This document shows, one piece after another, positions 36,346 through 48,200 of a DNA stretch of 64,000 nucleotides. Source of the DNA: Calamus simplicifolius. Lineage: Eukaryota; Streptophyta; Magnoliopsida; Arecales; Arecaceae. The stretch is from contig UESW01004568.1 in assembly GCA_900491605.1 (NCBI GenBank), positions 1 through 64,000 on the forward strand. Reading direction: 5' to 3'. A model generated the notes under the pieces. The model made no database searches. It was not told the DNA's origin and saw only the letters and a program-made list of their open reading frames with translations. Each line of letters begins with the position of its first letter. Positions within the stretch are counted from its first letter, which is position 1. The position numbers were made by a program, and so were the translations under genes.

Positions 36346-37821
36346 TGTCACGCTTCAGATCCAATGTTGGATCCACGGGTGGCAACCCACTTTATGCCAG
36401 GTATACAAGGCACCTAAATCATAACACTTAATACAAGGAAAGGTAATAACTATATGTCATTAAGAGTCAATAACTTTAATACAAGCCATAATTATGAGTT
36501 TTGGGTTACATGCCTATTATACATAAATCAATGGGGTTACAACAAAATATTGAATCTAAGTTATTTTAATAGATGCTCCAACTACTTCATATTTCCTTCA
36601 TTAGTCTTGTGGCTCTAAAAAACATTATGAAATTTAAATAAGCTCACACTCAATAAGTAAGCCTATTATTATAATATAATTATTTTAAGATTTTATTAAA
36701 TCAGATTTGCATGTAAAATACATATAAAGCTTTCAATTTCAAATACATTTTGCCATGTTATTAAAACATGCACATCGTATGTTCAAAGTAATTTTGGAAT
36801 TTTAGTCATGCAATAATTTTGAAATATGTAATGCAATCAAACCTACTGTATTTATATAATTATTAATTTTTATTTATGTTTCACGGTCTTGCACCATATC
36901 CAAAACATTCCACTGGTGCATCACTCTTAAATATCTTCTAAGAGGAAGGGTTTTGCTATCAGCATCATGCCATATATCATAATCAGACACATCACACCCT
37001 ACATATATGTATTTTTCATATATTCTCCCTATGGAGGTGGGCTTCGTGTTTCTTGGCATATTACATTATTTCATATTATGGAGAACCGCGGCGACACATA
37101 AAAGCATATTCTCAAGTATTATTCGTATGCCTTGCATGCAACATATCATGCATCATCTCAAGCATAAGCTTCTCACATATATAATGGTTTGAACATTAGC
37201 AAATACATATTATATCAAATAGTACCAATTGATTTTGTAAAGTCAAAGTAATCATATCCATCATTAGTCATATATACAAGTCATTACTTTAAAAGATATC
37301 AGCAGTTACAAAAAAAAAATCAAACGAAATAATGAATTGCATACTCATGGTACTATTTAACAATTTCAAAATAGTCAAGTTAAATACCACAATTTCATTT
37401 TTTCTCATTTCATAAATTAATACAGCTATAATTCTAATATTTATATATTAAATAATTTATAAAATCATAATAATTGGCTTACTTATCTTTTGACGCTAAC
37501 CCAAAAGTGTAAATCAGTTATTTGGGCACCTAAATACCTACAACATTAATTTTTTAATTTTTAATTTTTAAAATCAGCATATCAAAATATCTTTTAAATT
37601 TTACCCAGTTTAATCCGAGGCCAACTTGGGGCTTGAATATCTCCAAATGTATAAGCCCAAACAGAGAATAAAAATATCCCAAGAAACTAGGATTTACACT
37701 GATCCAAACCCCATCTTTTTTTAATCAGATATGGCCCGATTTGGGACTCGAAAAATCAGCCCAATAGGGCTAATTGAGTTGGACGGAACCTGAGCCCAGC
37801 TCCTCCTTTCTTTTCTTCCTC

Positions 37822-37868
<47 letters not shown>

Positions 37869-38375
37869 TGTTTCTTCCTCCCCTAATTCACTCGAACCAG
37901 GGGGAGTGGAGAGTGGCATGGCTGGTCGGACCCCATCGAATGCCTTCCCAGTGCCGATGGGGGCTGGTGCTCGGGGCTCGGGCCTGGTGAGCCGATGGGC
38001 GCGCCGCCGGGCTTGAATCAGCATACGGGAGCCGGTTTGGCTTCTGTATGAGGGGAAAGCCTCCGATGGCCCTCTCCCCCTCTTCTTCTTCTTCTTCTCT
38101 CTCTCTGTCTCCCTCTTACCTTACCGGAGGGTGATGAGGCGAGGAGGCAACCGGCACAGGTAGAGGCGGCAGCATCACAGAGGAGAGGGAGAGCATGGTG
38201 AGGAAAAGCTCTTCCCTTTCTCTCCCTTTTATCCTTGCGGAAAAGGGTATGGGGGAGAGAGAAAGGGGCGACGCCTCCCTCCCTCTGGTAAAAAATGGCG
38301 GAGCTGCCATGGTACGCCGCGTATGGTGCCGCAATTTTCACATGGTGCGGCACCGTTGAAGAACAGAGGTTCACA
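36346..38375 (-). repeat. Chromovirus LTR (3' LTR in element orientation)
   Basis: It reads TGTCACGC...GGTTCACA on the plus strand. It contains a C-run plus (CT)n at about 37821-37866 and is similar over its whole length to 40552-42562. GC-rich open frames inside (about 37770-38370) come from the LTR and are not genes. Confidence 0.9.
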
Positions 38376-38479
38376 TTTTTTCCTCCTTATAAAAATTTTA
38401 GCCTCGAAATTGATGCATCTCAGTTAACATTTAAAATCCAAAGTTTTGATCATAAGATTAATCATCTTTTCATTCAAAA

Positions 38480-38990
38480 TAAGATAGTCATCAATCTTTT
38501 TCATTTACCTATGCTAAGTTACAAACAAATGAGGATATTTCTTTTTCATTTCCTCCTCAAGCTTCCAAGTAGCGTCCCTTTCAGAATGGTTACTCCACTG
38601 AACATTGACATAGGGAATGCTATGTTGTCTTAAAACTTGATCGTTTGGTTATGGGCCCTCTACGCTTCCGCTGTGCAATTCTGAACAAAATCTCAATTGG
38701 CCCAATGCATCGTGGACTCAATTTACTTCTAAGCCCAAGTCTTACCATATCTTTGGTTGGTGAAACTTCCAAATGATCTCCAACTTGAAATTTCAAATCC
38801 CTCCTAACATCAACATACACATTTTTGTTAAATCTGAACTGAGTAAGGCTGCTTCTTAATTATCTATACTTTTCATAGTTGCTAAATCAGCTCAGGATCC
38901 AATAATTCTCTCTCTAACTTCATCCCAACATGAAGGAGATCTACACCTCATAGTGTAAAAAGCTCAAATAGGTCAATTAGTATTGGCTTA
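38480..38990 (-). pseudogene. Chromovirus integrase C-terminus remnant
   Basis: Minus-strand frames show ERELLDPELI (about 38890), then RRDLKFQVGDHLEVSPTK, LGLRSKLSPRCIGPIEILFR and finally VQWSNHSERDATWKLEEE with KYPHLF. These are the GPY/F-type and terminal regions of Tekay/Del integrase. Stops and frame changes separate the pieces. The interior from 39000 to 40540 should hold more pol, but I could not recognise continuous motifs there. Confidence 0.75.
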
Positions 38991-40551
38991 GTAACCTTTA
39001 TAAGAAGTAATTTTACTAAGGGTAAGATGCTATCTCAAGCATCTCCTAAATCCATCACCCAGGCTTACAATATTTTCTCTAAAAATTTAAATGGTTCTTT
39101 CAGCCTATCTGCCAAGCCAAACAAAAATTCCTTCATTGGAAAAATGAGTCTAATGGATTCAGACTCAATTTAATCAGTTTACCATTGCACCAGATATAAG
39201 ATAGTCTTCTTCAAGTGCTCTGCAACTTCTGAATATGCCATTAATCATTATGATACTTATTTTTAATTTTTGATTAAATCATCATAACATACTTGGTTTC
39301 ACTCTTGAATACTTTAAGCTAACATCAATGAGCATCAAGATAATAACTCAACATCTTTCATAATTATCATAATTAACTAATTTAATTCATTTGAATATCT
39401 CAAAGTGACCTCACTGATCTTACTTAGATGGGGTGCATGGCTTATAAGGTCTATAGAGATTGAAGATGCGCTTACCATCCAAAATATACATTTAGAAAAT
39501 TATAGTAATATCTCTTTGATTTGAAAGTGATATTAGATGTATCCTCAGCCATAATCCATAATTGATAAAATCATCTCCCTCCTTTTTCTTTGAAAAGATT
39601 CAAGCCACTTATGGCTGATTAATAATTTATCCATCCTGGGTAAAAATACCTACCTATAACTACAAAGAGAGGCATGGTAAGTAGGCATGATAGATTAATG
39701 TTCTACCATCTTGATTCAGGAATCTATTAACAGATGAAAATCCTTGTGAATTTTTTATCAGTGGTATTTATCTTATTTTTATAACTGCTAAGAATCTTTC
39801 ACTTTCTACCTTCAAAACATTTGAATATTCGTAACCAAAATCAATCCCAATGAATCACAGGGTCTACATGAACATTAATCGTCTCAAAACTCAAGATCTT
39901 ATATTCTTCCTAAATAATCCATCATGACACTATGTAGTCAACCATTTCAATAATGTCAGTATCAATCATCTCCATAACCAGCAGATCAACTCATAATTTT
40001 AAACTTATAATATCAACAATGTAAGTTCTACTAACAAAATCTACTATATACATCCACATTCAAATACATATTTAATAATTCAAAATTTAAACATCTACTA
40101 AATCAAAATATGAAAATGTCACATTTATCATCAATTGCAACTTTTAACGGTTGCATTATATTCCATATATTCATCTACCTTGTATTGCCTATTACATTAA
40201 AGTCTCATGTACCCATGTTCTCTAAGGGTCTAAAACTATTATTGGCTATTCCCAACCAAGCCCACGTAGCCAGAACCTTCAGGAGTCACTTGGCCTCCTG
40301 ACTGGCCAGGGTCACTAAACCAGAAGCCCTCATTATGTCATTGACTTCTTGTGTGACAGGGCATTATTAATTTCTACCAGGACTAAAGTCCAGTCAACAT
40401 CTTTATAGACTGCTAAATTTTAGGCTCTTAAAACTCATTTACTTAAAATCATCTTAGAGTTATTACCCTTCTAGTGTCATTATACTACTTTGCCTAGTGT
40501 CATTATGTGTTTGTCTCTAAGGTCAAACCTAAGATTTGATACCATAAAAGC

Positions 40552-42027
40552 TATCATGCCTCAGACCCAATGTTGGATCTAGGGGTGGCAACCCGCCACA
40601 AGCCAAGCATGCAAGGCATCCTGAATCATAACACTTAATACAAGGAGAGCGAGAGGTAATAATTATATGTCATTCAGAGTCAATAACTTTAATACAAGCC
40701 ATAATTATGAGTTTTGGGCTATATGCCCATCATATATAAATCAATAGGGTTACAATAAAATGTTGGATCTAAGTTATTTTAAGAGAAGCTCCAACTATCC
40801 CATATTCCCTTCATTAGTCTTGTGGCTCTGAAAAACATTGTGAGATTTAATGAGCTCACACTCAATAAGTAAGTCTACTATTATATAATATAATCATTTC
40901 AAGATTTTATCAAATTAGATTTGCATGTAAAACACATATAAAGCTTTCAATTTTAAATACATTTTGTCATGTTATCAAAATATGCATATCGTATGCTCAA
41001 AGTAATTTTGAAAGCTCAGTCATGCAATAATTCTGAAATATGCAATGCAATCAAACCCACCGTATCTATATAATTATTAATTTTTATCTGTGTCCCACAA
41101 TCCTACGCCATATCCACAAATACCCAATGGTGCATCACTCTTAAATATCCCTAAGAGGAATGATCCTGATACCAGCATCATGCCATATATCATAATTAGT
41201 CACAACACATCCTACAATGTATGTCCTCCACATATTCTTCCTATGGAGGTGGGTCTCGTGTTTCTGGCATATTAAATCATTTCATGTTATGGAGAACCGC
41301 AATAATAGCATATTCTCAAGTATCATACTTACGCCTTGCATGCAACATATCACGCATCATCACAAGTATAAGCTTCTCACATATACAGTGGTTTAAACAT
41401 TAGCAATTGCATATAATTATATCAAATAGTACCAATTGGTTTTGCAAAGTCAAAGTAATCATATCCCTCATTAGTCGCATATAAAAGTCATTACTTTAAA
41501 AGATATCAGTGGTTACAAAAAAAACCAAACCAAATAATGAATTGCATACTCATGGTACTATTTAACAATTTTAAAATAGTCAAATTAAATACCATAATTC
41601 CATTCTTTCTTTTTTTCACAAATTAATACAGCTATAATTCCAATATTTACATATTAAATAATTTATGAAATCATAATAATTGGCTTACTTACCTTCTGAC
41701 ACTAACCCAAAAGTGTAAATCAGTTATTTGGGCACCTAGGTACCTACAGCATCAATTTTTTAATTTTTAATCTTCAAAATCAGCATATCAAAACATCTTC
41801 TAAACTTTACCTAGTTTAATCCTGGGGCTAACTTGGGGATTGAATATCTCCAAATGTATAAGCCCAAACGGAGAAATAAAAATATCCCATGAAACTAGGA
41901 TTCACACTGATCCAAACCCCAGCTTTCTTTTATCAGATCTAGCTCGATTTGAGACCCAAAAATCAGCCCAATAAGGCTAATTGAGTTGGGCCGAACTTGG
42001 GCCTAGCTCCTCCCTTCTTTTCTTCCC

Positions 42028-42066
<39 letters not shown>

Positions 42067-42562
42067 TTGTTTCTTCCTCCCCTGGACTCGAGTGAGTGGA
42101 GAGTGGCATGGCTGGCCAATGGGAGGCCAGTCGAACCCTACCGAATGCTTTCCCAGCGCCGATGGAGGCTGGTGCTCGAGGCTCGGGCCTGGTGAGCCGA
42201 CGGGCATGCCGCCGGGCCTGAACTAGCATACGAGAGCCAGTTTGGCTCCCGTGTGATTGGAGGGCCTCAGATGGCCCTCTCCCCCTCTTCTTCTCTCTCT
42301 CTCTCTGTCTCACTCTTACCTTATCGGAGGGCGACGAGGCGAGGAGGCTACCAGCATGGGTAGAGGCGGCAACAGTATAGAGGAGAGGGAGAGCATGGTG
42401 AGGAAAAGCTCTTTCCTTCCTCCTTTTATCCTTGCGAAAAAGGATTGGGGAGGGACGGCGCCTCCCTCCCTTTGGTCAAAAATGGTGGAGCTGCCATGAT
42501 ACGCCATGTATGGTGTTGCAATTTTCATGTGATACGGCACCGTTGAAGAACAGGGGTTCACA
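40552..42562 (-). repeat. Chromovirus LTR (5' LTR in element orientation)
   Basis: It is the partner of 36346-38375, beginning TATCATGCCTCAGACCC and ending GGGGTTCACA. It contains (CT)n at about 42031-42064. Frequent substitutions and small indels between the two LTRs indicate a fairly old insertion. Confidence 0.9.
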
Positions 42563-42567
42563 GAAGT

Positions 42568-42889
42568 AATTTGCTCCAGTAATGCTTCAGAGTTCGAAGA
42601 GGAAAGATTGCATAGAAACTTGGGATTGCATATTGCAAAAGTGGTGGGACTTTACAATAATATTAATTAAAAGAAATTGTTTTGAATGGTTGTTTCAGGC
42701 GTTCGTGATGTCGGGTCTTCACATTTTAAAGCTATCATGAATCGTAAAGGAGGCTGTGTGTTTTCACAATGTTTGTTTCATATGAGAGAGAGAGAAAGTT
42801 TTTTTTTTTTAGAGTATAGTTGTTATTCATCATTTCAAAAGATAAAATTTTAATAATATATGAATAAATTAAGTATAATAGAAATGAGC
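42568..42889. other. Host DNA right of the chromovirus; possible CDKF;1 3' UTR continuation
   Basis: Before the insertion this DNA directly followed 36345. It may hold the displaced 3' UTR and polyadenylation region of CDKF;1. A TTGTTTCAG at about 42691-42699 could be a splice acceptor, but nothing here is conclusive. Confidence 0.35.
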
Positions 42890-43235
42890 ATGTTAAGATG
42901 GATATATTGTAAAATTTTAAAATATAAAATTAGAAATATATATACAAGAATGATAAGAATAATTTCAATTAAAGGTAAAATGAGAAAAAATCAGTTACGG
43001 TGATTTAAATATATACAATGAAGACCTTTAAATGCTTTAGCTAGAAAGAGTGATCTGATTAATAATAATAATAGAGGTAGATCTAAACTAACATAAATAT
43101 AAATAATTAAAAAAATATAACTATTTAAAATTTGAGCGTCGGCTTAGTTCTGAATAGAGTAGAGTGAAGAAAGCATATTCATATAGCCAATCCTATGAAG
43201 TTGAAAAAAGATTTAGATGAGTTGAGTTGAGTTAT
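42890..43235 (+). mobile_element. RTE-type LINE 3' end, decayed
   Basis: It reads MLRWIYCKIL, then KMRKNQLRW, RPLNALARKSDLI and ends with the segment GTCGGCTTAGTTCTGAATAGAG ... GAGTTGAGTTGAGTT. The order fits the C-terminus of plant RTE reverse transcriptase and the common RTE 3' tail. It has stops and A/T drift throughout. Confidence 0.6.
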
Positions 43236-44184
43236 TATTCACCACTTCTCCCACCACCTCATTTTCAGAAATTCAGGGGCTTGAGATAAACAACCAACTC
43301 GCTCTAACTGCTTGATGTTTGGTGGCAATATGTTGTTAGTGGGGAATAGGGAGAAAGTTCAAGCTTGCTGATGGAAGATGGTTTGTTTCGTGCATGAGAG
43401 AATTGATTTTATGGTATTAATAAAGTTTATAAAAAGTACATTCTAGTTTTACTAAAAGCAAAAAGATTCAATTTCCTTAAAAAGTTTTAATTCATGTCTC
43501 TGAAAGCTTTCTTCGTTAGGCTTAAAAGGTGACATATTCAAAACTATATATATATATATATAATATATAATAAATTATTATTATTATAAGTATTCAAAAA
43601 TATTTTTAATATAATATATTATATAGTATTATATAATATAATAATAATATTAAGAATGCTATAATATAGTATATAAATAATATTATTATATTATATAATG
43701 TTATAATTTTGTAATATTACTATAATATATATCATGATATTATATTATTAGATAATAATAATCGTAATCTTATAATTTAACATAATATAATAATTAAATA
43801 ATAGTAAAGCAATACATTATAATAATTTTATGTTATTATTTTTATGTTATAATATATATATTTTAATATAAAATGCATTTGGCTATGTTCGAATGTAACC
43901 AAATTTAACTCTTCTAATAATATTATATATTATTAAATAATTTATAATAATTTTTAATAGATTATATAATTAAAAATATTATTTTTATTTAAAAGTACTT
44001 TATTAGTTTGTTACTAAATAGATGTTAGAGTCTTACAACAATTTAAAATATAACTATTAATTATTTATTTATTTTTATTTTAAAAAAAATTATTTTCAAA
44101 AGCTTTACCATTAATAGTTTAACTGCATATGAGGCCTCCTTATTTTTGTATGCAATCAATCTTGAGCTTTCCAACCAAACCTGC
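43236..44184. other. Extremely AT-rich stretch
   Basis: It consists mostly of AT runs, with (AT)n at about 43541-43562 and many overlapping TAATATTAT-type motifs. No coding signal. Confidence 0.7.
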
Positions 44185-44265
44185 ATACAAAACTCAACTC
44201 ATCTAAGTCTTTTTCCAACTACATAGGGTCGACTACATGAATCTATTTCCTCCGCTTTGCATATG
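44185..44265 (-). mobile_element. RTE-type LINE 3' tail fragment
   Basis: AACTCAACTCATCTAAG followed by CCAACTACATAGGGTCGACTACATGA is the reverse complement of the tail seen at 43180-43235. Only about 80 bases are recognisable. Confidence 0.6.
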
Positions 44266-44562
44266 CATATAATAAAGGAGAATATATACACTGTGGGCAA
44301 AGGCCACTTTAATCATGTAAGGCAAGGTCTAAACAAAGTATTATGACCACATCATGACATAACTTCCCATGCTTAAATTAACTTGGCGACCCTCAACAGC
44401 TAAACACATTAAGATGAGATAAAGGATGCATTACAAGAGAGATAAACTGGTGCACCAAAGCATTGCTAAAACCCATGGAAAGAAAACATATCAAGATCCA
44501 ACTTACAGAATTAAAAAGACCTAAAAATATTAATTGCTTACATGAGTGAGTGTGTGCCTATG

Positions 44563-44565
<3 letters not shown>

Positions 44566-44595
<30 letters not shown>
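44566..44595. repeat. (AG)n microsatellite
   Basis: About 15 uninterrupted AG units in the 3' flank of the EMF1 gene. Confidence 0.95.
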
Positions 44596-44597
<2 letters not shown>

Positions 44598-45223
44598 AAA
44601 TAGAGCTGATGGCTTTTGCCTTTAAAAAAGTACAAGTCAATAAATTTAAAATTGATCCAACACTTTGAGCAAACAACAGTCATATCTGGCGCCGTTTTAT
44701 ATACATACACCCATGAAAAGCTCATGATCACATTTGAAAACCGTTGAGCCGATATAATAGTTACATCAGCAACAGACAGACGGACCCATGTCTATAATCC
44801 CTCCGTAAACCAATTTATGATCACAAGAGTTGATTGTTTCATGTTTGCGATTGACTATTGGCACCCAGTTTATTACCCTTTGCACATTAACCAAGAGAGA
44901 GGTCATCGGGCTGCCACAAACCACTGAAGGTTGGAGAACTTTATTTAAGATCAAAACACACAATAAATTATCACTCACGCTGGCCATGTTCCTTCTTGCA
45001 CTTTACAGCATCAAGACTGTAGCATGCCTACCAGAATATCAACAAATGGTAATGAAGATCAAATTACGCAACTTATGACAATCTATGATCTAAAAACCAC
45101 CCTACAACATTTTTGTGTGAAGGTTTACAAAAACGGTAATCTTACCTGTAGAACTTCAGAATACCTTTCAAGGAGTTTCCGCAGATGGGAGAATGCTTGA
45201 CATTGAGATCTGCCTGGCAGAAA

Positions 45224-48200
45224 TCAACTTCTCATTCGCCCATTTGAAGCGGTGACTCTCCTTGCTTTCTTCATTCCCTGTCCATCTGGAGGACATATAC
45301 ATTGTGTGTTTGAAGTGGGGACTGTATGCCTTGTATCATCACTCTCTATCATATATTCATTGTTCTCATCTACTATGGTAAAGTCAGCGGATTTCTGTTA
45401 ACAACACATACTTCCTTTTCATGACGGTTATTCAGGGGCTGAACTGCTGCTCCCTTACTGCTGATCTCTGTACCAATTGTATGATTCCTTGCAGAATAAC
45501 ATCCAGAATGCACATTAGAATTTAAATTTACAACAGAAAAAGGGCGCCCAGAATTCTCATTTCTAGAAATAGGGCTCTGGGCATTCAGAATAATTCCAGC
45601 CTGATTTGCCGAGTATGAAAGTTCAGAATTATCCTTTCTATTATCTTCAAGAGATGTCATTTTGCTGGAATATCCAATTCTAAAAGTACCAGAATTGTCT
45701 GGAGGACTTGTTATTTCCTTCTGCAACAAAGACCCATACACACCAACTCTTGGAAGTGGACGGTAAGGTTTGCAGGAAAATTCTTGATGCTGAACTTGAC
45801 TAGATTGTTGGATCATGAATGAATGGTTCGTGGAGTGACTACTACCCCAAGGTGCTAAGCCAATCATTTCCTTTTCACATCGACCAATAGAAGAAAAATC
45901 AGACTCTATAAGGGACCCTTTATAGTTTCTTTTTGGCAAATCCTGAAGAGACATGCCTGACCATTTTGATGAATCCATTAGCCTGAGCAAATGCATTGCT
46001 GGTATGGTTTCATTTGTGTATAGATCTTGTGGTCTCCTCATTTCTGAATTACCTGAATTTCCTATCTTTGCAAAAGATGTCACTGATGGAAAGCTTCTGT
46101 TGTGAGTTGATAATTCACCTCTCTCTTCCCTACTCTGGAGATGAGTTTTTGCTTGCTCCATTGTTTTCGAATAATCCACATTGAGTGCATCTATCTTTGG
46201 CTTTTCTTTCAGGAAGGTGTTACGGCCAACCATATTCATATAACTGTAATGAGCATTGACCTTTTCAGCATCAATTCCAAAGGGGGTTCTATTTAATAGC
46301 ACGGATAACTCACCCTGTGCATTTCTAAATGTATTCTGACCTAAAATTCCCTGACATTTTTGACATGATTCTGATGTCTTCGTCCACAATTTGCTCCAAC
46401 TGTGATGTTGTGAATGGCAAACTTCGGTCGTAGAAAGACTAGGATGACTTCTATATTGCAAAGGTGATAGGAACCCTATGGTGGTATTAATAATCTCTTT
46501 TTGATTTGGATTTATGCAATTGCTTTTGCTTCCATGGCTTGTAGCATAGTCAGATTTCATGCTTTCATCAGCATTCTTGTCACTTCTAATGGCAGTCCAA
46601 ACACTATTTCCTGCATTATTCCACAGAGATCTCTGCTGGGAAAGGTTCTTATATAGTGCACCTGGTACATTGTCTCCATGACCCTTAGTGACGTCCAAAA
46701 CATGGTTATCCTCCATGATTCCAGTCCTTTCCGGTAGATTATGTGTGTTAACCATATCAGCCTTAGCATCCATCAACTGTCTTTCATGTTGATTTTTGGC
46801 CAAGAGTTCAACAATGTCCATTGGGATGTCATCTAAAGTGTCATGTTCACATGTCTGTGTAGTTTCTCGCTCTTGTGTAACTTTCTTTTGCCCCTGAAAT
46901 CCAATGACGTCCTCATTCTCATGTCTGTCTAGTGAAATCTAGATCTAATACATCATCAACTACTGCCATGAATATACTATGCCATCAATATGTACAAATT
47001 TCTGTAACCATAAAAACGAAAGAACATGCCTTACAGATTTTATAAAGAATATGAGCATCATCATGCATGCATGTTATTATTGTAAACATATAAAAGTATG
47101 GGTTTCATGATATTTATGATAATCATCAATCCATAACCAACCATACTTAGAAGGAGCTACCTCGGAATTAAAATAAATAAAATCTCTTTCCTCCGGTTGC
47201 AGTTTAGCAGTAGGTGTATAACTTACTATTCATCTGCCAAATTTATTCTATTTAAGCCACTCAACTAGCATTATAGTACATCCTAAGAGAGAGCTTAAAT
47301 GTTACAACTTATTCTGTATGGATAAAGAAAATATAGGGATTTTCATGACTCTAGTTAGTGATTTTTAATTTAGTTGGCCCTGCATTCTCAGAACCTTCAT
47401 CAGAAGGCTCATCATAAAGATCCTTCCCCTTTATAGATCCACCTGAAAAGTACATGAATGTGATCCCTTTTCCCTTGACCAAGGAATGTACCTATTTCTT
47501 TCAGCCATCATGTCTTGTGCCCTATATTCAACCAGCCAATCTATTTCTCTTAATAGTTGTGAGCTGACGTTTATTTGACCATCAAAGTTCACCACCTTAG
47601 ACAAGGTGTTCATTGCTCTCTTAATGATCCTCTCTGAGTAACACATCTAGCAGAACATTTAGTAACTAAAAATCCTAACCAAGTTCAGGACCCATCAATG
47701 TTTCATATGGATATTAAAACAGCACAAGCAGAATAGACAAGCAACCACATGGCAAACAGAAGATGCACACATGCACACGCACAAAGCAACATGAAGTTAG
47801 TTGCTGCTACTTGCTATCCTTTTTCACTCTTTTAACCACTAAGTGACTTTTCTATGTCTTTGATCTGGTACACTTAATACCTGATTGAACTAGAACTTAT
47901 CACCATGTTCGAACTCCACAATACAAAATGAAGGGTGAAAAAACAAACAATGACAACATAAGACCATTGGTCGAACACTAAACATCATAAAGGAACTTAA
48001 ACTCTATGAGTATTAGCGACATGAAAAAGGAATCCTTACCTTTGGCAAGTGCATCTGGGATGATTTTTTATTGTCGATAAGATGCACCTTTTTCTTCTTT
48101 CTCAAAGTCACCTCTTCATTGGTGTTGCTACGAGTTTCTGGACCATGAGGAAAGCTCCTCTTAGATTTTACAGCTGCTTTTGATTTAGAATGAATTTTTT

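Larger units (their letters stand above)
36346..42562 (-). mobile_element. Ty3/gypsy chromovirus (Tekay/Del-like), internally deleted
   Basis: Two ~2.0-kb direct repeats (36346-38375 and 40552-42562) bound a 2.2-kb interior. The perfect target duplication GAAGT is at 36341-36345 and 42563-42567. The interior is in minus orientation: a purine tract (AAGGAGGAAAAAA on the minus strand, 38388-38376) abuts the left LTR, and a primer site close to TGGTATCAGAGC (TGGTATCAAATC, 40544-40533) lies near the right LTR. Only integrase-tail fragments are recognisable. Insertion is 81 bases beyond the CDKF;1 stop, so it lies in or next to that gene's 3' UTR. Confidence 0.92.

Noticed and set aside
37770..38374. 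GC-rich open frames such as the minus-strand Arg/Glu-rich one
   Set aside because: They lie inside the chromovirus LTR, and their counterparts recur in the second LTR at 41963-42561.
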